Shown here one piece after another: positions 40,289-47,113 of a DNA stretch of 49,383 nt. The translations under genes were made by a program, and so were the position numbers. Each line of letters opens with the position of its first letter. The stretch's first letter is position 1. Source of the stretch: Streptomyces flaveus (GTDB lineage Bacteria; Actinomycetota; Actinomycetes; Streptomycetales; Streptomycetaceae). The stretch spans positions 93,157 to 142,539 of the forward strand of contig NZ_BMPQ01000009.1 in assembly GCF_014647675.1 (NCBI RefSeq), given 5' to 3'. A model generated the notes under the pieces. It had not been told where the DNA came from, ran no database searches, and saw only the letters and a program-made list of their open reading frames with translations.

Positions 40289-42610
40289 ATGACCGACGTG
40301 GCCGCGGAAAGCGTCACCGATCCGGCCGCCGTCCGGGCGGGCGACCTCCCGTACCAGAACCCGGCCCTGCCCCTGGAACAGCGCGTCGACGACCTGCTCT
40401 CCCGACTCACACTCGAGGAGAAGGCAGGCCAGCTCACCCAGTTCTTCTACCTGGACATGGAGGAACTGCCCGAGGACTTCGACCTGGAGACGCTCCCGCC
40501 TGAGCAACGGGCGTATGTCGGACAGCCCAAGATGGTCGAAGCCGCGATCGCCGCCGGCACCACGGGCTCCGTGCTGTTCGTCAAAGACCCCGCGAAGACG
40601 AACCGCCTGCAGCGCCTCGCCGTCGAGACCACCCGCCTCGGCATCCCTCTGCTGTTCGGCTTCGACGTGATCCACGGCCTGCGGACCATCTTCCCGGTGC
40701 CGATCGCACTCGCCGCGACCTGGTCGCCTGCCACGATCGAAACCGCACAAGCCGTGGCCGCCCGCGAAGCCCGTGCCGTCGGTATCGCCTGGACGTTCGC
40801 GCCGACGGTCGATATCGCCCGCGACCCACGGTGGGGGCGGATCATCGAAGGACCGGGTGAGGACCCCGTGCTCGGTGCCGCCGTCGCGGCGGCCCAGGTC
40901 CAAGGTTTCCAGGGGAACCTGGACGCCGAGCACGTGCTCGCGGGCCCCAAGCACTTCGCCGGGTACGGAGCCGCTCGCGGCGGCCGCGACTACGACGACG
41001 CCGAAGTGTCGGATTCCGAGCTGTGGAACGTGTACCTGCCGCCCTTCCAAGCGGCGATCGAAGCCGGGGCCGGCACTGTGATGAGCGCCTACATGGACCT
41101 CAACGGCGTGCCGGCGTCCGCGAATCGCCGCCTGCTCTCCGACATACTCCGCGACGAGCTCGGCTTCGAGGGATTCGTGGTCTCGGACGCCAACGCCGTC
41201 CGATCCCTGGAGACCCAGCACTTCGCGGAAGACCTCACGGATGCAGCGGTGCGAGCTGTCTCGGCCGGGCTCGACATGGAGATGTGCATGTTCGACCCCG
41301 CCTTCTCGCGACTCCCGCAGGCAGGCACCGACGGTGTGATCGGTGAAGAGGTTATCGACGACGCAGCGCGGCGGGTCCTGACGGCCAAGTTCCGGCTCGG
41401 TCTCTTCGAGAACCCCTACGTGCTCGAGGATGCCGCGGCCTCCGTCCTGGGTGCCCTCGAACACCGTGAGCTCGCCCGCACCACCGCAGAGCGCTCGATC
41501 ATCCTGTTGAAGAACGAGCCCGCCGTGCTTCCGCTTCGCGCCGACGCTCTGAAAACGGTCGCCGTGATCGGGGAACTGGCCGACAGCAAGCGAGACACCC
41601 TCGGCCCGTGGGTGTTCGACCACGACACCGACGAGACCGTAACCGTTCTGGAAGGCCTGCGGAACCGTCTCGGTGACCGCGTCCAGGTGACGCACGCGCC
41701 GGGAGCGGGCAGCCCGAGCCGACGCTTCCCCTCCATGTTCGATCGGATGGACCCCACAGTGGTGGAGACCTCCCTGGACAACGACGACGACGAGATCACC
41801 CGTGCGGTGGAGCTGGCGGCCTCCGCCGACGTGGCGATCGTGGTCGTCGGGCAACGACAGAACCAGATCGGCGAGAACGCCTCGACCGCCACCCTGGACC
41901 TGCCGGGGCGGCAGCTGGAGCAGCTCCAGCGGATCAGCCGGACCGGCACTCCCGTCGTGCTGGTCGTCATGTCGGGCCGCCCCCTTGATCTGCGCTGGGC
42001 GGACGCCCACGTGCCCGCCATCGTGCAAGCCTGGTACCCGGGGACACGCGGCGGTGAAGCGGTGGCATCCGTCCTGCTGGGCGAGGTCTCGCCCGCCGGG
42101 CGCCTCCCTTTCAGCTGGCCGCGCCACGTCGGACAGGTGCCCATCATCTACTCGCACAACCGGACTTTCCAGCCCGAGAACCAGGGTGCGCGCTACTTCG
42201 AAGAGGAAAGCGTGCCGCTCTACCCCTTCGGTCACGGACTCTCCTACGCCGATTTCGAGTACTCGAACCTGAGACTGGACCGGCCCGAGATCCAGGTCGG
42301 AGAAACCGTCACCGTGTCCGTCGACGTTCACAACCGCTCCGGCGTCGACGCCGACGAGGTCGTGCAGCTCTACACGCATCAGCGTTACGGCACGGCCTCC
42401 CGTCCCATCCGGGAGCTCAAGGGGTTCCAGCGGGTCCCCCTCGCGGCCGGCGAGATCCGCACGGTCACCTTCGGTCTCGGCCCGGACATGCTGCGCTACT
42501 GGGCCGCGGCCACGGGCGGGTTCGTCCAGGACGCCACGACCATCGACATCTACGTCGGCGGAAGCTCCACCGCCGAGCTGACGACCACGCTTGAGGTGGA
42601 GACACGATGA
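40289..42610 (+). CDS. GH3 family beta-glucosidase (BglX-like)
   Basis: A 773-residue enzyme with complete architecture. It has an N-terminal TIM barrel (about 20-350), an alpha/beta sandwich (about 400-620) and a C-terminal fibronectin III-like domain (about 665-765). The nucleophile is Asp300 in FVVSDANAV, where most relatives have SDW or SDY; KHF at 221-223 and GEDP near 190-193 line the active site. No signal peptide, so cytosolic. It should remove beta-linked glucose (or xylose) from an imported glycoside. The preceding AAGGAG is a strong ribosome-binding site and its stop overlaps the GH1 start by ATGA. Confidence 0.93.
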   Translation: MTDVAAESVTDPAAVRAGDLPYQNPALPLEQRVDDLLSRLTLEEKAGQLTQFFYLDMEELPEDFDLETLPPEQRAYVGQPKMVEAAIAAGTTGSVLFVKDPAKTNRLQRLAVETTRLGIPLLFGFDVIHGLRTIFPVPIALAATWSPATIETAQAVAAREARAVGIAWTFAPTVDIARDPRWGRIIEGPGEDPVLGAAVAAAQVQGFQGNLDAEHVLAGPKHFAGYGAARGGRDYDDAEVSDSELWNVYLPPFQAAIEAGAGTVMSAYMDLNGVPASANRRLLSDILRDELGFEGFVVSDANAVRSLETQHFAEDLTDAAVRAVSAGLDMEMCMFDPAFSRLPQAGTDGVIGEEVIDDAARRVLTAKFRLGLFENPYVLEDAAASVLGALEHRELARTTAERSIILLKNEPAVLPLRADALKTVAVIGELADSKRDTLGPWVFDHDTDETVTVLEGLRNRLGDRVQVTHAPGAGSPSRRFPSMFDRMDPTVVETSLDNDDDEITRAVELAASADVAIVVVGQRQNQIGENASTATLDLPGRQLEQLQRISRTGTPVVLVVMSGRPLDLRWADAHVPAIVQAWYPGTRGGEAVASVLLGEVSPAGRLPFSWPRHVGQVPIIYSHNRTFQPENQGARYFEEESVPLYPFGHGLSYADFEYSNLRLDRPEIQVGETVTVSVDVHNRSGVDADEVVQLYTHQRYGTASRPIRELKGFQRVPLAAGEIRTVTFGLGPDMLRYWAAATGGFVQDATTIDIYVGGSSTAELTTTLEVETR

Positions 42611-43851
42611 ACGAGAACACGATGAGTGCCTTTCCCGCCAGGTTCCTCTGGGGCGCTTCGACCGCACCTCACCAGATTGAGGGCAACAACATCAACAGCG
42701 ACTGGTGGGCCCGCGAGAGCCTGATGCCCGGGATGGAACCGAGCGGCGATGCTCTGGACAGCTACCACCGCTATCGGGAGGACATGGAACTGCTGGCGGA
42801 CGCCGGCTGCACCGCGTACCGATTCGGCATCGAGTGGGCCCGCATCGAGCCGCGGCCGGGGCAGATCTCGCGCGCCGAGCTGGCCCACTACCGGCGCATG
42901 ATCGACACCGCACTCGAACTCGGACTCGAGCCGGTGATCACCCTGCAACACTTCACGTCGCCACGCTGGTTCGCGGAGGAAGGCGGCTGGCTGGGAGAAA
43001 AAGCAGCCGCCCGGTTCGCATCATTCGTGACCACTGCCACCCATATCCTCGATGGCGTGCAGTGGGTAGCCACCATGAACGAACCCAACATGCAGGCGAT
43101 GATGGTGATGCTGCAGGAAGCCATGCGCTCCGGGCAGCTCGCCGAATGGCAGAGTCCCACCGTCGACGGCGAGGCGCAGCGGGAACGGATCGCCGCGAAT
43201 CTGCCGGTGCCCGAACCGAGATTCGGACACCGCATGGTCGAACTCCACCACGCCGTCCGCGACATCGTGCGCGAACGGACAGGAGCCAAGGTGGGATGGA
43301 CGATCGCCAACGGCGCGCTCACCGCAACACCGGGCAACGAAGAGAAACTCGCTGAAGTGCGATACGCGTACGAAGACCTCTACCTCGAAGGATCACGCGG
43401 CGACGACTGGATCGGGGTCCAGTCCTACTCCAGCCAGCAGGTGGACGCGAACGGACTCGTCCCCCACCCTGAGCGCCCCGACAACACGCAGACCGGGGCG
43501 GCGTACCGACCGGACGCTCTCGGCATGGCCGTCCGCCACGCGTGGGAGGTGACCGGCCTACCCATCCTCGTCACCGAGAACGGGATCGCAACAAGCGACG
43601 ACGACCGCAGAATCGCCTACACGACCGACGCGCTGCGGGGACTGTCCGCGGCGATGGCGGACGGTGCAGACGTCCATGGCTACCTGCACTGGAGCCTGCT
43701 CGACAACTACGAGTGGGGCCACTGGGAACCGACGTTCGGGCTGGCCGCCGTCGACAGGGAGACCTTCGAGCGCAAAGCGAAGCCGAGCCTGGCATGGCTC
43801 GGTAGCGTCGCCCGCACGAACGGCGCGGCTGTCACCGAATCCCTTTCCTGA
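42607..43851 (+). CDS. GH1 family beta-glucosidase
   Basis: A 414-residue TIM-barrel enzyme. Acid/base Glu159 lies in ATMNEPN and nucleophile Glu324 in LVTENG; the N-terminus FLWGASTAPHQIEGN and the aglycone-side WSLLDNYEW complete the family pattern. It hydrolyses aryl- or alkyl-beta-glucosides, often plant-derived. It is coupled to the GH3 gene by ATGA and is the last gene of the operon. Having GH1 and GH3 beta-glucosidases side by side suggests that different glucosidic bonds of one branched substrate are removed. Confidence 0.93.
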   Translation: MNENTMSAFPARFLWGASTAPHQIEGNNINSDWWARESLMPGMEPSGDALDSYHRYREDMELLADAGCTAYRFGIEWARIEPRPGQISRAELAHYRRMIDTALELGLEPVITLQHFTSPRWFAEEGGWLGEKAAARFASFVTTATHILDGVQWVATMNEPNMQAMMVMLQEAMRSGQLAEWQSPTVDGEAQRERIAANLPVPEPRFGHRMVELHHAVRDIVRERTGAKVGWTIANGALTATPGNEEKLAEVRYAYEDLYLEGSRGDDWIGVQSYSSQQVDANGLVPHPERPDNTQTGAAYRPDALGMAVRHAWEVTGLPILVTENGIATSDDDRRIAYTTDALRGLSAAMADGADVHGYLHWSLLDNYEWGHWEPTFGLAAVDRETFERKAKPSLAWLGSVARTNGAAVTESLS

Positions 43852-44150
43852 CCCGAGCGCCTCCAAAGACCATGTCGTGCCTGACTACCGCAGCTTCGCG
43901 CGAGTGGACGTTCTCTGCCGTGCCGCCTACCTCGGGACGCGTCCTTGCCGCATCCGGTAGTTCGCGCCTACTTGGTGAAGCCAAGGCCGCCACGGCGCAA
44001 CGATGTCGTAGTCATCTCGACACTTCGCCCGGAGCCCTGGCGCTGGTCGTGTCGCCGACTCACCTTGTCGACCAGGAGCTTCTGATGCCGCTCGTCGGAA
44101 TTCCTCGTCAACCTCGATTCGTCAGCGGTCGTGATTGCCTGATGAGGTTG
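43852..44150. other. Non-coding stretch between the GH1 gene and the IS1380 remnant
   Basis: About 300 bases with no recognisable gene. A short open frame here (from 43872) has no family resemblance. An 8-bp inverted repeat (TCAACCTC near 44108 with GAGGTTGA near 44144) is the only structure I see. It probably contains the end of the operon transcript and the right boundary of the island. Confidence 0.5.
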
Positions 44151-44770
44151 ATGGTTCGCCCTTTTTATCCCGCGTGATCGCGGGCGGGGCCTTCGCGTGT
44201 CGCTGCGGCCGCGCCGGGGTTCCACGGCTCCCGGAGTGTGCTGGTCCTGCTCCTTCCTGGCCTTCGTCGAGTCTGGCGGCCGGTCGTCAGATGATGGCCG
44301 GGAGTGTGGTCAGCCGCTGCCAGCAGGTGGTGAACGCGGTGGCCCAGGGCCAAGTCCGCTCGATCCGGAGCCATCGGCGGCGGGCGTGGTCGGCGAGTCG
44401 GGCGGGCGGTCGAGTCCGATGCCTCGGGCCCGAACAGCGGCCGATGGTGAAGCTGAAACTGCTCGGCCTCCGACAGGTTCGCCGACCCGAGTACGATCGC
44501 GACCGCCAGGTGCACCAGCACCCCTGCCCGGTCCCGCCAGCCGGCCACGGTGCTGGACGGCAGCACCTTCGCCAGCGCCCCCGTCAGCCCGTCCGGTCCG
44601 CGCATCGGCGCAGCAGCACCGCCCCGGCATGACCGATCAGCCTCTTCGCGTCAGCCACAACCGACAGCCGACGGTCCCACCCCTCAACCACCAGAAAGGC
44701 GCCTTGCTCCCGCAGCGGATATGACCTAGACACTCACATTCTTGCAGGTCAACGGCGCCTTTCTGCTATC
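44150..44770 (-). mobile_element. IS1380-family element, internally deleted
   Basis: Read on the minus strand, a transposase N-terminus (RLSVVADAKRLIGHAGAVLL, then after a one-base loss near 44592 LTGALAKVLPSSTVAGWRD and LFGPEASDST) runs directly, at about 44405, into the C-terminal end RRRWLRIERTWPWATAF and a stop near 44292. The middle, with the catalytic residues, is absent. A hairpin-forming sequence lies at 44160-44180 (CCGCG, ATCA, CGCGG with a run of A/T). It cannot encode a transposase but retains both ends, so it could have been moved by a complete relative. Confidence 0.78.
44692..44765. repeat. 12-bp inverted repeat at the end of the IS1380 remnant
   Basis: CAGAAAGGCGCC (44692-44703) and GGCGCCTTTCTG (44754-44765) are exact reverse complements, 50 bases apart. 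They sit at the 5' end of the element, just before the transposase start, and may form a hairpin that shields the transposase from incoming transcription. Confidence 0.75.
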
Positions 44771-44808
44771 GGGGCGTCAGATCATCGAATTCCGCTGAAT
44801 ACCCAGGG

Positions 44809-45291
44809 CTAAAAGAGCCCGGCGCCCCGTTCGAAGTCCAGCAGTCGCTTCTTGCGGTCCAGGCCGCCGCCGTAGCCCGTGAGGCTGCCGTTCGCGCCTA
44901 CGACCCGGTGGCAGGGGACGATGATGCCGACCGGGTTCCTGCCGTTGGCGAGGCCCACCGCGCGGGAAGCCTTGGGGTTGCCGAGGGCGTCGGCGAGTTC
45001 GCCGTATGAGCGGGTCTCGCCGTAGGGGATGCGGCGGAGTTGGTCCCAGACTGTGCGCTGGAAAGGTGTGCCGTCGAGGCGCAGGGGCAGGTCGAACTCC
45101 TTCAACTCGCCCGCGAAATAGGCTTTCAGTTGGTCGATCGTCTCGCCGAAGGGCGTGTCGTCGGGTGTGCCGAAGGTCTCCTCCGGTGGGCGGTGGCGCT
45201 GGTCGGTCATGTAGAGGCCGGACAGGACGCCGTCGGTGGCGACGAGGGTGAGGGGGCCATAGGGGCTGTCGATCACGGTGTGCTGTTTCAC
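44809..45291 (-). CDS. ogt: Methylated-DNA--[protein]-cysteine S-methyltransferase
   Basis: A 160-residue suicide repair protein that takes the methyl group from O6-methylguanine. The acceptor cysteine is Cys127 in VPCHRV, preceded by the GNPxxxRAVGxANxxNP helix region (residues 104-120) and the TPFQRTVWDQL winged-helix start. It lies 48 bases downstream of the Ada-AlkA fusion on the same strand, so both belong to one alkylation-damage operon. Confidence 0.94.
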   Translation of the reverse strand: MKQHTVIDSPYGPLTLVATDGVLSGLYMTDQRHRPPEETFGTPDDTPFGETIDQLKAYFAGELKEFDLPLRLDGTPFQRTVWDQLRRIPYGETRSYGELADALGNPKASRAVGLANGRNPVGIIVPCHRVVGANGSLTGYGGGLDRKKRLLDFERGAGLF

Positions 45292-45339
45292 GGAAAGTCC
45301 TTTGACGAATCTGAGTAGTCGGTACGGGCCTGTACTGGC

Positions 45340-46815
45340 TTATACGGGAAGGAAGTTGATCGGGTGGTCGCCGGTCGCCCAGAGGTACTGGACGGCGTAC
45401 GCCCGCCAGGGCCGCCAGGCCGCGGCGCGGGCCGTGAGCGCGGCGGGTGTGGAGGGCAGGCCCAACTCCCGGGCGGCGTACCGGACTCCGAGGTCGGTGG
45501 GCAGGAAGGCGTCGGGGTCGCCGAGGGCGCGCATCGCGATGACGTCGACGGTCCACGGCCCGAAGCCGGGCAGTTCGAGCAGCCGGGCGCGGGTTTCCAC
45601 CCAGTCGCTCTCGACGCCCAAGTGGAGGGATCCTTCGACGAGTTGGCGTACGAGCGTGGTGAAAGTGGTGCGGCGGGTGGCAGGCATCGCGAGTGAGGCG
45701 GGGTCGAGCGCGGCCAGCGCCTCGGCGGAGGGGAAGAGATGGGTGAGGCCCCCTTCGGGGTCGTCGACCGCCTCGCCGTGCGCCGTGACCAGGCGTGCGG
45801 CGTGTGTGCGGGCGGCGGCCGTGGACACCTGCTGGCCGAGTACGGCGCGGATCGCGAACTCGGCTTCGTCGACGGTACGCGGCACCCGGCGGCCCGGCGC
45901 CTTGTCGACGAGCGGGGCGAGCAGGGGATCCGTACGCAACTGGTCGTCGACCGCGACCGGGTCGGCGTCGAGGTCGAGCATGCGGCGGCAGCGGCTGATG
46001 GCGACGGTCAGGTCACGCAGGTCGCTGAGGCTGAGCCGGCAGGCGATGTGGTCGGACCTCGGGGTGAGCGCGACGACGCCGTGGCCGTAGGGCAGGCGCA
46101 GGGTGCGGCGGTACGCGCCGTCGCGCCATTCCTCGACGCCGGGTACGGCGGTGGCGACGAGATGGCCGAAGAGGTTGTCGGGGTTGAGCGGGGCCCGGAA
46201 GGGGAGGCGTAGCGTCAACACCCCTGGCGTACAAGGTGAGTTGGCTCCCTTCTTCGGCGCCCTGGTGCGCAGTTCGCTCGGTGAGAGGGCGAAGACCTCG
46301 CGGACCGTGTCGTTGAAGGTGCGGATGGAGGAGAAGCCCGCCGCGAAGGCGATGTCGGCCATCGGGACCGGGGTCGTCTCGATGAGGAGGCGGGCGGTCT
46401 GGGCGCGTTGGGCGCGGGCCAGGGCGAGCGGGCCTGCGCCCAGTTCGGCGAGGAGCTGGCGTTCGATCTGGCGGGTGCTGTAGCCGAGCCGCGTGGCGAG
46501 GCCGGGGACGCCCTCGCGGTCCACGACTCCGTCGCCGATCAGCCGCATCGTGCGGGCGACCAGGTCGGCGCGCTGGTTCCATTCGGGCGAGCCGGGGCTG
46601 GTGTCGGGGCGGCACCGTTTGCAGGCTCGGTACCCGGCCTGCTGGCAGGCTGCCGCGCTCGGGTAGAACGTCATGTTCTCCGGCTTCGGCGGCACGACCG
46701 GGCAACTGGGCCGGCAGTAGATCCGTGTCGTCCGCACCGCCGTGTAGAACCAGCCGTCGAAGCGGGCGTCCTTCGACTGGACGGCGCGCACACAGCGCTC
46801 GGTGTCGGTGTGCAT
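45340..46815 (-). CDS. Ada-AlkA fusion: methyl-sensing AraC-type regulator with 3-methyladenine DNA glycosylase
   Basis: A 491-residue fusion. Residues 1-80 form an Ada zinc domain with Cys34, Cys38, Cys65 and Cys68, where one cysteine accepts methyl groups from phosphotriesters. Residues about 85-190 form an AraC-type helix-turn-helix, and the rest is an AlkA N-terminal domain plus HhH-GPD glycosylase (LPGFGPWTVDVIAMRAL, then the catalytic aspartate in LPTDLG). It senses alkylation, activates its own operon and excises 3-methyladenine-type bases. Start 46815 (MHTDTERC) matches related proteins; ATG 46851 or 46863 would add short unlikely tails. Confidence 0.92.
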   Translation of the reverse strand: MHTDTERCVRAVQSKDARFDGWFYTAVRTTRIYCRPSCPVVPPKPENMTFYPSAAACQQAGYRACKRCRPDTSPGSPEWNQRADLVARTMRLIGDGVVDREGVPGLATRLGYSTRQIERQLLAELGAGPLALARAQRAQTARLLIETTPVPMADIAFAAGFSSIRTFNDTVREVFALSPSELRTRAPKKGANSPCTPGVLTLRLPFRAPLNPDNLFGHLVATAVPGVEEWRDGAYRRTLRLPYGHGVVALTPRSDHIACRLSLSDLRDLTVAISRCRRMLDLDADPVAVDDQLRTDPLLAPLVDKAPGRRVPRTVDEAEFAIRAVLGQQVSTAAARTHAARLVTAHGEAVDDPEGGLTHLFPSAEALAALDPASLAMPATRRTTFTTLVRQLVEGSLHLGVESDWVETRARLLELPGFGPWTVDVIAMRALGDPDAFLPTDLGVRYAARELGLPSTPAALTARAAAWRPWRAYAVQYLWATGDHPINFLPV

Positions 46816-47113
46816 GGCGTGCTGCGTCCCGTTGTACGTCCCGTTCTGCATGCTCTCCAGCATCGGCCATGGTCATGGCGGTGGCTGGCGAGAATCCGAC
46901 ATCTACCTGGGGCTGTCGCCCACCACGGCACGTGCGCGGCGCCTGCGTCATGGCGACCGTCTCCTCGCCTCCTCCTCATCCAGGACTACGGGCAGGTGGC
47001 CGCGTACTGCGTTCTCAGTACGCGGCATTGTCGGCAGGCGCACGACGACAGGAAGGGTCCTGTCCCAGGAGCCTTGGCAGGTACCCGAGACCAGATGTGG
47101 AGACCCCTGCCCC
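46816..47113. promoter_or_regulatory. Divergent promoter region between ada-alkA and the MMPL exporter
   Basis: About 300 bases without a gene. It must hold the promoters of both divergent units. The main structure is the perfect inverted repeat at 46999-47026, listed separately. No clear Ada box was identified. Confidence 0.5.
46999..47026. promoter_or_regulatory. Perfect 11-bp inverted repeat, probable operator for the MMPL gene
   Basis: GCCGCGTACTG (46999-47009) and CAGTACGCGGC (47016-47026) are exact reverse complements around CGTTCT. The size and spacing suit a TetR-type dimer site. It lies 88 bases before the MMPL start. The cognate regulator is not in the window and may lie to the right of it. 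Confidence 0.65.

Noticed and set aside
40190..42667. 825-codon minus-strand frame opposite the GH3 gene
   Set aside because: Antisense shadow; the GH3 gene has an intact nucleophile, complete domains and a strong ribosome-binding site.
43872..44177. 101-codon plus-strand frame after the GH1 gene
   Set aside because: No ribosome-binding site, no family resemblance, and it runs into the IS1380 remnant.
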